Assembly (NCBI GenBank): GCA_036583965.1
Contig: JAZBQD010000027.1
Location: 4,482,687-4,546,686, forward strand
DNA from: Prunella strophiata
Lineage: Eukaryota; Chordata; Aves; Passeriformes; Prunellidae
DNA length: 64,000 nucleotides
Direction: 5' to 3'
Shown: one piece after another, positions 21,436-33,300 of the stretch
How positions within the stretch are numbered: position 1 is the first letter of the stretch
Layout of the letters: each line of letters opens with the position of its first letter
The notes under the pieces: model-generated
Told to the model about the DNA's origin: nothing
Seen by the model: the letters and a program-made list of their open reading frames with translations, nothing else
Database searches by the model: none
Translations under genes and position numbers: made by a program

Positions 21436-21645
21436 TCATGAAGTCATGAAATCACAACATGGTTTGGGTTGGAAGGGAGTTTAAGGCTTATCTCATTCCA
21501 CCCCCTGCCTTGGCAGGGACACCTTCCACTATCCCAGGGTGCTCCAAGCCCCAACCAACCTGGCCTTGGACACTTCCAGGGATGGAGCAGCCCCAGCTTC
21601 TCTGGGCAACCTGTCCAGGGCCTCCCCACCCTCACAGGGAAGATG
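21436..21645 (-). mobile_element. CR1 LINE 3' end, antisense
   Basis: The plus strand shows the reverse of a CR1 terminus: ATCATGAAGTCATGAAATCA (a decayed terminal tandem), GGTTTGGGTTGGAAGGGAG, CCCCTGCCTTGGCAGGGACA, CCTGGCCTTGGACACTTCC, AGGGATGGAGCAGCC and CACCCTCACAGGGAAG. It is 5'-truncated after about 210 bases. Open frames of 136 and 182 codons through here are antisense translations of the repeat. Confidence 0.95.
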
Positions 21646-24600
21646 AAGCCATGGAGAAGGCATCTGGAAAGGGCCCTGGAAACTTTCTGCCTCCATTTGC
21701 TCTGCCCCTGGGCAACACAACAAGCCTTGCTCCACAAGGAGCCTGTGGTCTGCCCAGCAGCACTGAGCTGCCCTTTGGAACCAGTGATTCCTCTGGAGCT
21801 GGGAAATCCAGCTGCTGTTTGGCCTCTGGATTGTGCAGCTCCAAAGAAATCACTGGTTCCCTGTTATCAAGGGCTCTGACTCAGAGCTCAGGGAAACATT
21901 GCCATTCCAAACTCTGGGAGCTGGATCATTTTCCCCCTGGCAAATTTGGCTTGAGCCACACCAGTTTTGTGAAAAATAAAATGTCTAAGAAAAGAGGAGA
22001 CTGCTAATTTTTGCATATTTGCCTGTGACAAAAGCTGCACTTCCAGCATCTTGTGACTCAGCCGAGGGAAACTTCAGTATTTCTTTTTACTCCAAAAAAA
22101 AGAAAATAAAAATGATGATAATGACTGCCCTGCCAGGGAAGCACTCAGGCCTCTGAGTGCACCCTTGGTGCTGGTGCTGCACAAATCACAGAATTAAGTG
22201 CAGGGTGCCCATGCCCAAACACAGCAAAGGGGGGTTCAGGTGGCTCTGCAGCCCCTGTGCACCAGGGGAATGTCACACAGCCAGCAGCTCCTTGCTGGCA
22301 GTAAGGGAATGACCAATTCCTGTCTGTCTGTGTGCAGCAGATGGGAAAACAGCAGGGAAGCAGTGGCCAGCAAGGCAGCAAGGGGTCCATGGCAAGTCAG
22401 CACCTGGAGCTCCACAGACATTGCTCTGTAGCAATAAATGCTGCCAGTTTAGTACTGCACAACCCCATAGGGATGTGAATGCTCCCTGGGCACTCCCTGA
22501 GTTCATTTCAGCTCATTTCAGCTCATTTCAGCTTCTTCTAATGCACATTTTTAAAAAATAATATTTTTAAAGGGTTATTAATCTGTTTTTGGGGCAGAAG
22601 GAGCCTGCAGTGCAGCCACCTGCCCTACATGGATCACATGGATCATCCAGCTTCAATCAGCAGCATCAGCACCACAGTCATAACTTCTGGTAGAGCAAGG
22701 GTCATTTTCATCAAATGTGGAAAGGATTGGCTTATTCCTTGCTCTGCATAATTATCTCCATTAATTTTTTAAATTTTTTTTTTTTTTCTTTTGGTATTTG
22801 AATTTAAAAATAACAAAGTGGAATTGCTCAGCAGGATGAGCTTCAGCACTAACCACAACCCCAGACCTGGCTGCAGGAAGCAGTGAGCTTGGAGGCATTA
22901 CCACATTTTTAGTGTTAAAAGAAATAAATGGTGAGGAAAATCTGTTCCCTGCTCCCACCAAGTGTGCTGATCTCTGGTCAGCCTTCCCAGCCTGGTAGTG
23001 TGAAAACCAGCAATGCCCAGCCAGCCATTTAAGCATGAAGAGGGAAGGGTGAAGATCAGCACATCATTAGGAATGATGGCATTGCCAGAGTGAAAACCTG
23101 CTGAGGTTTTTGCTCAGAGCCAAGTGAAGGCTGATTTGGTGGGGTTGAAAAGCAGACTTTTCATGATTTGGGACAACAGACAAGTGTATGTTTGTGCACC
23201 TGAACTCTGGGTTTTCTTGCACACCTCTCTGCTGTCCCCTCAGTACCACAGGAAGGTGTCAGAGTCACTCAGATCTCAAGGAATCCTACCTTACATCCCC
23301 TGCCACTTCTAAAGGACAAAAGGACTCAGTTCATCTGGCACTTGGCAAGATGCTTTGCTGGAGGAGCATCCATGGTGGAGCAATTCTCCAAAGAAAACCC
23401 ACTCAGTACCTTCCAGATTTCCATTTGCCTCCTTTTATTACAGACACCATGTTGTTATTGATGTTTTTTCTTCTTTGGTTCTGCAGAAGGTCACCAGGCT
23501 AAAGCAGCCATCTCTCACTCCAGCAGCCTTTCACTCACAGCAAATGACAATTCCCTGCAAAATGTCTCAGTCTCCAGCCCTGGAGCTCAGTGGGTTTGTC
23601 AGCCAGAGGAAGCAATTTTAGCTGCCACCTTACATGGAGGCTTGCAGGCCTGGCAGATGGAAGGTGAGAGCTGAGTGACTTTCTGCATCACCCCAAGCAA
23701 ACAGGACCTCTGAGAGTCCCTTGTCTGCCTCCTCCTTCTCCCTCTTGCCCTTATCTCCCTTTCTCACCAGACATTGCACCCTGACACCACACAGACACGT
23801 GCTTTTCTTGATCCCAGCAGACCTTGAGCTTTTGCAGGCAATTTCCCCATCCCACTTATATTTTTTTTTTTCCTGAGACCTGGTGGAAAACTGATTTTTA
23901 AAAATAAGTTTTCAGCTTTGTTCTTGATTCTTCTGTGAGAATGACAGGTTCCCTGATCATCCTTCACTGCAGCCAGCCTGTGGCCACCACAGTTCCTCAG
24001 GACACTCTGAGGCCATGCCTGTCCTCCCCTCACTCCTGTACCCTCCTGAGATCCCCCATGCAACACTGTCCGTGCTTTGCTTTGACTTTTCTGTCAATAA
24101 CCTTGCTGGAATGGGTCTGGGATTTGTCAAGGGAAGGATGTTTTCCTCTCACACAACTTAATACTCAGCTTGGACCATTTGTGATCCATCTCTGCCTGAC
24201 ACTTTCTGCACTTTGAGAAACCCACATGGCCTTGGGTGGAATGAGATAACCTTTAATGGTGCTGTGGGCAGCAATGCAACAGGGTCGGGGTGAAAAATGT
24301 CAGAAGTCAAATTAAACAATAAAAACAGCTGCTTTGAACCAAAGCAGGGCTTGTTTCTATCATAACACAAGGTTCATCCAGGTTAGGTGTGCTGGAGAAC
24401 GGAGCACTGCACTCCTCCTCAGCTTATCAGCAGAGAAGATTTTATTCATTCCTCAGACAAGCCCTTGGACCCAGCCAGAGCTCCCAAGAGGAGAAACTCC
24501 CCAGGACTATGTCAGATTTCAGAAAAACACGACAACAGCAGCCTTGCTCCACAGATTCTGTTATTTCAGAGAGAAAAGTGCATTTTTTCAAGGCAGAAGG

Positions 24601-26756
24601 CAGCAGCCTGGAGTTCAGTTACATTGTCTGGGTGATTAATGTGTTGTTTAGGGAGCAGACAGAAGCAAGGAGCCTGAGAGAGACCTCCTCCCCTCTATGC
24701 CTGCCTTCAAGCACTGTGGGGTGGGGAAAAAACCCCACAGACAAAAAAAAAAAAAAGGCAAATTGACTCATGTGGACACTGTTTTCTGACTATCTAAGGA
24801 GCATTTGAGCTACACTGTGTGTATACCAGGAATGACCCTAACTTGTGCCAGCTGGAGACAAATTCTCATGTTTAATTCCTTCACAGACACAGCTTAGCAG
24901 AGCACCCAGGCTAACAACAAGCAAAAGCAACACTGCAAACAAAAAATCCCAAAGGGAATGAGCAATGTCTGCTTTATCCTTTTAGACGTGAGAAGCAGGA
25001 TCCAAACTGGTGTGGGTTTCATAGCAGAGCCACCAAATCTCCTTCCCCACATCCTCACCTTTGTAAGACAGAGGTGGCTGAAAGAAGAAGGAAATTTATC
25101 CCAAATATGAGGACCCTTTAATGACAGAGATTCAGTAGAACTTCTCAGCTTTAGGGTCACAGAGAAGAGAATTTTGTGTTCATCTGGAGGTGTCCTGAGT
25201 GATGGAGGTGGGTGCAGGGCAGAGTGTGGCATTGTCTTAGGTGGGAAATGGGGGTGTGTATTTTATTGCCATCTGTTAGAGGTAGGGCATTTATCTGCTG
25301 TTCATTGGGCAGTTTTCTTTATCTCTTCCATGCCCAATCCTCCCTTCAGGAGATCTCTTCTGTTCATGGGCCATTAATTATTAATTATCTTCTGTCCATG
25401 GCCACTGAGTGTCCCTGCATGGCTGATAAAATTCCATCATCCCACTGGGAGATGCTCTGCCCAGGGCAGGAGCCAAGCATTCCTACCTGGATAGAATCTG
25501 ACCCTGGCACACCCCAGCAGCCTTTGCCCACTGCTGCATTCCCAGAGGAGCAGCTTTCTTCTCCTCTGCATTCCCAGAGGGAGAGCAGGCCCATCTGCAG
25601 CAGCCCTGGAGCTGCAGAGGAAAACTCCCCCCTTGTGCAGGATCCCTGCTGCAGCAGAACCAGCCCTGGCACTGCAGGAGGGCTGCAGCCACCATGGGAT
25701 GGGACTGTGCCACCACCCTGACACACAGGGGTCAGCTCCTCTGCTGACTCTGGCAGTGGTTTTGGGTTTTTTGTTTTTCAGTTGTTTTTTGGGGTTTTTT
25801 TGGTACTATTGCACTTGTATTTTTAATTTTCCTCTTAAAGACCTGTTATTCCTATTCCCATATCTTGCCTGAAAGCCTTTTAATTTCAAAATTATAATAA
25901 TTCAGAGGAAGGGAGTTTACATTTTCCACTTTAAGGAAGGCTCCTGCTTTCCTTAGCAGACACCTGTCTTTTCAAACCAAGACAGGCATTTAACATCCAC
26001 ATCCAGGCATGGATGCAAGGAGTAAGGAGTAAGGATCTCGTTTTCCTCCTGGGTACCAGACATAATCAATACTCTCTGCACCAGCTCAGAACTGTCAGGC
26101 TCTGATTCCTAATGGGGAAGTAAAGACCTCTGGGCATCCCCTGGGAGATTTTCTCCCTGGAGTTCTGTGTCCATGTCTCAGATGTGCAGCCCTAGCATGT
26201 GTATCTTGCAGGGCATATTTTTCATCACATGGTTTGCCCTCTCTCCTCCCAGGCTCCTCTCCTCCCCTCCTGGGGAATACAGCACGGTGCACACACATTC
26301 AGCACATGCTGAAATGTATAAATAAACCAACATTTTGCTGGATCAGCCCTCTGTTGGCAACCTCCTTGCACTTTGTCACTGCAGGCCACAACTCCACTCA
26401 CAGTGACCATCTTGTCTTGGCAGGACTCTTTGCTTATTCACTCCCTCCTCAGCCCTGCTGCTTGGTGCCAAAGCACACCAAGAGCCCCTCAATTGCCCTT
26501 GGCTTCCCCTCTGCAAAGGAATGCTGAGCTGTGGGCACAGTCCACACCAAAAGGAAAAGGGATGAAAATGTTGCTTGCCAGTGCCCAAGGAAAGGGAGGA
26601 GCTCTGTGCTGTCAGGTCCTACTCAAACATGGTCCATGGGGAGAACTGAGGGAGGTGTTTATGGCTCCCACCTTTGGCTTGTGGGATTTCAGAGACCCTC
26701 ACACAGTAATAAGGATAAATATCCCTTGGCCCTGATGAAGAGAGACATTTTATGGA
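21646..26756. other. Single-copy non-coding DNA
   Basis: No gene is supported in 5.1 kb. Short features are a three-copy ten-base tandem (listed separately), T or A runs at about 22774-22787, 23860-23870 and 24743-24756, and GC-rich sequence at 25.4-25.75 kb. In the last, a 169-codon frame (25212-25721) and antisense frames are open at once, which argues against coding. No mobile element is recognised. Confidence 0.55.
22504..22533. repeat. Ten-base tandem repeat, three copies
   Basis: CATTTCAGCT is repeated exactly three times. Each unit holds a 3'-splice-site-like TTTCAG, but no exon follows. Confidence 0.85.
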
Positions 26757-26995
26757 ACACAGAATCATTAAAGTTGGAAAAGACCCCTAAGATCTCCATT
26801 CTATTCCTTCCTCCGGCACTGCCATGTCCACCACTAAACCATGTCCCCACATCTCAAATCCACACACCTTTGAAACACTTCCAGGGTGGCAACTCCCCCC
26901 CTTCCCTGGGCAGCCTGTTCCAATGCCTGACCACCCTTTCAGTGAAGAAATTTTTCCTAATATCCAATCTAATCCTCCTCTGACACAATTTGAAC
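26757..26995 (-). mobile_element. CR1 LINE 3' end, antisense
   Basis: The plus strand begins ACACAGAATCATTAAAGTTGG and continues with AAAAGACCCCTAAGATC, ATGTCCCCACATCTC, AAACACTTCCAGGGTGGCAA, CTTCCCTGGGCAGCCTGTTC and TTTTTCCTAATATCCAATC. This is the reverse complement of a CR1 3' region of the subfamily whose sense strand carries a CTTAGAGGTCTTTTCCAAC block. It is truncated after about 240 bases. Confidence 0.95.
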
Positions 26996-27609
26996 CACAA
27001 CTGCTCACAAAATTTCCCAGACAAGTATCATTCCTCTCTTTTTGTCCAGAAACAGAACCATCTCATCCCTTTCCCTGCATTTAAAATTAGAATTGCTTTT
27101 TGTCATCCTAACTCTTACATGGATTTGATCTTTTTCAGTGCTGCATTGTTTCCAAAGTGCAAAGTGTCTGGAAATGGAAAAGAAAGAAGTCACAGGTACA
27201 TGGCTTCCTGTCAGACAAGAACAATGGGCTGCCCCATCACTGGAAGGGTGCTGCCTTGGGCACAGCATCCCTAAACATGAGGTGTTTAAAGAAGGAGGCT
27301 GAAATTTGCAGAGCAGGCTGTGAATTCCAGAAGTACAACCTCAAAGTAGCCTCATTCTTCAAGGACAGCAGCTCTCAAAAAATCACCCTGATCCCAAGCT
27401 GGACATTGCTCTGGAAAACATCAAAAATCTTGCGTGGCATTTCAGAGCCACGTCCAAAACATTTGTGTTTAGTAAACAGGAAGTCACTTTGTCTGGAGAG
27501 GATATTTTTCCCCCCCTTCAATAGCTGCATACAGCCTTTTTACATAACCCCTTTTTGCAGTACTTTGGGACTGAAAAGCTCATTTCCCTCTCATAAGCAC
27601 AGAGGAGAA
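26996..27609. other. Single-copy non-coding DNA
   Basis: No gene or repeat is recognised. A 159-codon frame (27157-27636) has no domain and crosses a C-run region; it is treated as chance. Confidence 0.5.
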
Positions 27610-27860
27610 TGCAGCTGCCACCCAGACATCCTTTAAATGGGACCACATGTAAGCCACTTAGTCTCCAAAAATGAAAGCAAAACACAGAGCTGTCATCACT
27701 GCACGGCACCGTCAATCAGAGCTGCTCATAACGTGCTGCACCATGTACATCTTACACCACGTCCATTATGAGCTTAGCCTGGTGTGGAATAGTGCAGCAG
27801 AACTTTTTAAACCCTAGAAATTCTGCATTAGTAAGTGAGGGATAAGCGGGAACAAAAAAG
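27610..27860. other. Candidate conserved element with a hairpin
   Basis: Repeat-free sequence with retained CpGs contains a notable inverted repeat. GCTCATAACGTG (27724-27735) pairs with CACG (27758-27761) and TTATGAGC (27766-27773) around a four-base bulge, and GCT/AGC (27721-27723 and 27776-27778) extend the stem past a two-base bulge. That gives about 15 pairs with a loop of 22. It could be a structured RNA, a palindromic binding platform (ACGTG and CACGT half-sites) or chance. Confidence 0.3.
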
Positions 27861-29954
27861 TTCTGATCCGGCTTTTTTTTTTTCCTGGCCATGAGCATTG
27901 GTGAATGCAAATTCCTCTGATGTTTTTTTCCAGTTTCACCCTGACCAGGTTGGGTGCAACCTCCTGAAAAAGGGCATTTTTTATTCTAGTAGTTCCAATG
28001 AACAATCCCAATCCAAGAATTTTGCTTGCAAGTTCAGCCAAATGATCTTGCCAGGGTCAGTCCCCCGTGGTGTGGATGGGAGACACCAGGGTGGGTCATG
28101 CCCAGCTGGTTTCTTCTCCTTGTCCTGTTGGTCCCATCACAGGATGCAGAAAAGCCACAATGGGATGTGCTGAGAGGGCAGATGGTGCCTGTCACCCCAA
28201 GGGCCAGGAGAACAGAGAATGTCTACAGACAGCCCTGGGGCTTTGGGCTGCTGCTGGGAAAAAACTGCCTGAAAAACACATCCTGTGCCATGAAATGGTT
28301 GGTCCAGGTCAAATCCCTGCATCTCAGAACTGCTGAAAGCTGGGAAGGCAAAGTTGCCTCTATAGTACATTGAAAAAAAAAAAAATGTGGCATCAAGGCT
28401 CTTGATTAGAGGCATGAAAGGCTGAGATGGAAAAGAATGTGTGCTTCTGTGGGTGGAAGAATGCATAAAGGCTGACAAAAGTAAAAGCTATTGATAATTG
28501 GACCTTTCCTGTAGGCTGCACACCTCCTAAGACTTCTTAATTTCCAAATAGAAAAGGTCATTATTTTTTCTTGCTTAGCATCATTGCTGGGCTTGGCATT
28601 GAAAAAGAAATGTCTGGGGGCAACAGATGACAGGAGGATTCTGTACTGAGACAGATACAGAGACCAGGAGGAAGAGGACAAGGAGATGGGTCCAGCTGAA
28701 TGAGTGTTCAGTGGAAAAAATGTTCAAGGAAGGAGCAAAATCATGGAGAAAAAAATGGTTCCATTCATAGCATGGTAAATATATTGGAAGTATTGTTTAA
28801 AAAACACAAAGAAAATATTAAAATATATTTGGTAATTTGCGTAAATCTCTTCAAGTACCTTAACATCATCTGTAAAGTGCCTGAAAGAGTGAGGAGAGTT
28901 CATCAGGAAGGAGGGTAGGGAAAGAGGGGCCAAGGCTCTCTGGTGGGGACTGGTGGGTGGGTTGGTTTCATCGTGGGAAGGCGTTTCCCCTCCTTTCAAC
29001 ATGCCCTGGCTGCAGAAGCAGTTACAGTCCTTAAACAAACCAGCTGGCACAGGCTTAAAATTGTGTTGTTATTCATATGCATCCAAGTATAAAACAAGGA
29101 CTGTATGAGCTGAATAAATAAACAGACTCACTGGCCTCTGGTGAGGAGGTCTGTGTCGTTTTATTCACACTTTTTGCCATGTACTCTGGGGTCATTTGCC
29201 AGACTGGGAATAAATGGCATCTGGTTCTTTAGCCCAGGCTTGATCTGCTCTCTCATATAAAGACTTTTCTTTACTGGCTTCTGGGATGCAAAAACCAGGT
29301 GAAATGGAAGGAAAATCTAGCCAGAAAGTGTCTAAAATATATCAGAAACCTTTGGGCCTGATTCTGGCTGTGTTTATTCCCTTTTATGCCATCATAACAG
29401 GGACAGAGAATACAGCACCCTTGGTTTCATTTGAATTCAAGAAGAAAGCAGTGAGATATTTGTTATAAACTTGCTAAATCTCAATAGAACTAATTTAACT
29501 AAATCAGCTGCTTTCAAAAACTCAACCTATCTACAATCAAACACCAAGCATGTTTCAGTGGGAGGTTGTAATGAAAGAGATTTTAGAGAAGGAAAAAAAT
29601 GCCATTTGCAGGCAGAAGAAAGCCACACATTTCAAGTCAATTTTTTTCAACATTCACAGAGAATTCACACTAATTCACCCCAATTTGACTTTGCTCAAGC
29701 TGCTCTGTGTCAGTGCCTCTGAGAAGGGCAAGTTGGCCCTAACAAGCTGCCTTCGTGGAGATTGTTGGACTCTATTCTTTCAACAAACCCATTTTATTGT
29801 TTCATGATGGGGTTGGAAATGAAAGACAATTCAGATCTGGCTGCAGCTGTGCAGACACCCCCTGCTCACGTCCTCCTGTGGAAGACCAGAGGTAGGGAAA
29901 TGAAAGTTTTGATCACTAAACCAAATTCTACAAATATTACTATATTTTGAAAAT
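27861..29954. other. Single-copy non-coding DNA with one LTR-like patch
   Basis: No gene is supported. T and A runs occur at about 27873-27882 and 28372-28385. Around 28980-29170 a TATAAAA (29088-29094) is followed by AATAAATAAA (29113-29122) and a GT-rich stretch, as at the 3' part of an LTR; this is too weak to call as an element and is described among the findings. Confidence 0.45.
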
Positions 29955-30331
29955 GATGGAGGGGAGAGGAGAGGAGAGGGAGAGGAGAGGAGAGGAGACC
30001 CGAGGCGAGATCGCTGGAGGAGAGAGAGAGATGGAGGGAGGAGGGAAAGAGGAGCGGAGGAGAGGAGGAGAGGGAGGAGAAGACGAAGGAAGAGGAAGAG
30101 AGCACCGACGAGGAGAGGAGGAGAGAGATGGAGGCGAGGAGAGAGGAGAGGGCGGAAGGGGAGGATGAGAGGGAGAGAGAGGAGAGGAGGAGAGGAGAGG
30201 AGAGGAGGAGAGGAGAGGAGAGGAGAGGAGGAGGAGAGGAGAGGATGAGGAGAGGAGAGGAGAGGAGAGGAGAGGAGAGGAGAGGAGAGGAGAGGAGAGG
30301 AGAGGAGAGGAGAGGAGAGGAGAGGAGAGGG
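29955..30331 (+). repeat. (GGAGA)n microsatellite, about 380 bases
   Basis: Purine-only tract on the plus strand. The left part is degraded, with CG-containing interruptions (CCGAGGCGAGATCGC, GCACCGACG). The right end, from about 30247, is about 17 uninterrupted AGAGG units. The 201- and 230-codon antisense frames are Leu-Ser-Ser-Pro repeat translations. Confidence 0.97.
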
Positions 30332-33300
30332 TAAATTGACATTGCAGGGAGCCAGGGAGCAGCAATGTGGTTTGGATTGAGATGTGGTGGCCTGAGGAGC
30401 ACGGTCAGAGCTTTGGCCACCATCCCTCGTGCCAAACATTCACTTGCTGCCACCTGAAACCAGAGAGATTCCTTAAAACACGGAACAGGGAGAAGCAAAG
30501 GGGACATCTGTGAATGCTGCTGCTGGTAGGAGAAATTGTGGGCACACTGATCACCCACATCAAAGCTGATGTGGCAAAGTTTGGGCTCGGGCTGGTTTTC
30601 CGTGGAGCACGTTGCTGGAAAATGCAGCTGGTTCCATCCAAAACCTTCCCTGTGTCATTAATGCTGGGAACCCCTCATTATACTCTCATTAAGCCTCCCT
30701 TAAAATGCCCTTCCTGCATTTTTGTGCTGAGGGCTGTGCCTGGCACGTGCAGCGGCCCTCGCTGGCGTTTCAGGTGTAATTTTTTTTGGCCTCTTGGCAG
30801 GGGAAGGAAAAGAGCAAAACCAGAGGCAGAGCAGCTTTAACTCCCCCACGTGTTGAAGGTGGGTGTTTGTGTCCAATCCTGCTGCTGAAATGGATGGCAG
30901 TGGTGTGTGAGGGAGCAGGGTTAGGCTGGGGCTGAGGTGCAGGCCTGGAACCAGAGCGGGGCCCAGCTGCATTAATCAGGGTTCGTGGAAAAACCAACCC
31001 CCAGCAGCACAGATTATTCAGTGGTGGTTCATGACTTCTGCTCTTGGGCTGCTCTCATCCCGTGCTCTGCCCTGGCCTCCCAAAAATTGCTTTTGTCCTG
31101 TGTGGGAGCACAGCACGCAAACACAATCCTGGCAAGAGCATCGTGGCTGGCTTGACACGGATTCTCCAGGGATGGTGACAGGGGAGGAAAGGCTCGTGCA
31201 CACCACAGATGTATCTCTGAAGGCAGAATGTGGGTCATGTCTTGGAATTTAGGGGCTGTCATCTGGGAATGGTTTACTGGGCTTTTAGGGTTTCTTTGTG
31301 TTTCACAGCAAGATAGATCCTCACCTGCCACCCTTCACATGGACCTAATTGCACATGCTGTACCACGGGAAGCATCTTTTGTCTTGATCTTGGCTCTTTG
31401 CCTGGCATTTCCCTCTCACCTGATACAGTTGCAGGTGTGATCTTTATCCTCATGCATGCCTCCATGTGTGCATCAGCCTTTCCCATCATCCTGAAAGCAT
31501 CTCACCTTGGTGAATCCCAAAGCTCAGGTTCACTTTCCAGGCAGTTTCTTGTGCTGCCTGCTCTGCCAGGCAGGGCTGAGGCAGCTGAGGACCCAGCAGT
31601 TGTGCACTCGAGTGCCTCAGCAGTGTTTTCCCTCCTGTGTCCATTTCCAGGACTCAGAATCTCCTTTCTGACATGCCCCAGCAGCATTTATGGTGTCTAA
31701 AGCACAGTTAGCATGCAGAAAAAGCCTCACAGCAGGTTTCACTGAGCAGCACATCAATCAGCTGCTGAGATGAATGTCCTTCCAGATATGCACATGGAAT
31801 TAATTAATTCAATTAAGAATTTTTGTTGCTGCTGTTTCCTGGAAGCAAACATGGCTTTTAGCTCTGGGATATACTACTATTGCACAAAGGGATGAAAAAA
31901 CCAAAATCAAGGGGATGATTTTTGTTTGTGTGTGGTAAAGAGTGAGGCTTTTAAAGTGGATTAGTGTTATTGTTGGGTGGTGGGAAACATGAGACTCATC
32001 CAAGTACAGCTTGGAGTTCACTGTGATTTGCAAACCAGGCAAACCTGGGTTATGGCTGTACATCAAAACCATGGTAAGGGCTTGCTAGGCTCTGGCTGGT
32101 GCTTGTAGCCAGGAAAGCAGGAGAGTTTGGCTGGGCCATGCTCCAGTTTGGGTTAATAACACACGTGCCAGATGCTGAGACACTGCAGCCACTCAGTGCT
32201 GTGGACACAGAGGACCCAACTCTGAGGAGCTCCAGTGGCAAACTAGGTTCTTTTGTTTTGGAAAAGTTCATCCCAAATGCAATATTGTGTAATATTTACT
32301 CCTCTGTGTATTTACTCCCACAGTGTAGCAGTGATTCACAAGAGTAGTATTACATTATTTACTTTTTTCCTCAGTTTTTTCTCTTGCCAGATGCTGCTTC
32401 TGCTGGGTCACCAGGCTGAAATGCCCACTGCCTGCTGGCACATGACCCCTTGCACAAACAGACCTGATTTTATTTTAAAAGCAGGTTTTCAGAGATGATT
32501 CTCCTCACTGTGAGGTTCCCCTCCACCTCAGCACCCTCATGGCTGCAGAAGAGCTCAAGGGAATTTATTGAGAGCCCCAGAAGGTTTGGCAGTGTGGAGG
32601 AGGTGTTTGGTCAGGGTTTGGAAGCTCTCAGGGGGCTGGGTGGTTTGTGCTGGGATGGCCAAGGACTATTGTCTGTCTGGGCACCCGTGGGACTCATTTT
32701 GAACCAGCCTCCTTCACCCTCACACTCATCCAGGGAGGTTGCAACAGCCCCAGCTCCTCAGGGTGAGCCCAGGCTTGAAATAAAAGCACATTTTCCTATC
32801 ATCAGGACTAATCATCCTGGGAATGATCAGAGGAAGCCAAAGCCTGGAGGTGCTGGGTAAATTTTGGGAAAATCTCCCCATGTCACTGTCGACATTGAGC
32901 ACTGGAGGTGGTTTGGAAAGCCAGAAGGGGGTTATTTGGGTTTTCTCTTTGCTGGTTTATTAATAAAATCCAACCATAACAACAAAACAAAATAAATTTC
33001 CCTCATACCGAGAGTAATTTCAAACAACAAGGCTTAGGTGGTGACAAGGCAAGAGGTGCTGTAAATTTTTCTGTGGACAAAATTGGAGCCACAACCTGAA
33101 CAAAGTGAGCTTCCATCTGAAATAAAAATAATGGGATTTTTTTTTGGTGGAAAAAGTTAGACCCTGGCACTTCTCTAGGCACTTCTCCTGGGGAGAGCAG
33201 GAAAGAAACTGGGAATCTGCAGGAGCAGAGGATGATGAGAGGTCTAGAAATGTGATTTCTGCAGGAAGATGACAAGAACCAAGATCAGGCTGTCCTGAGC

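Noticed and set aside
21459..22007. Plus-strand frame of 182 codons
   Set aside because: Its first third is the antisense strand of a CR1 3' end; the remainder has no domain.
25212..25726. Frames of 169 and 113 codons on opposite strands
   Set aside because: GC-rich shadowing; neither has recognisable protein features.
29831..30558. Antisense frames of 141-230 codons
   Set aside because: They translate the GGAGA microsatellite into Leu-Ser-Ser-Pro repeats.
31165..31185. CR1-like CTCCAGGGATGGTGAC
   Set aside because: An isolated 16-base match without flanking CR1 sequence.
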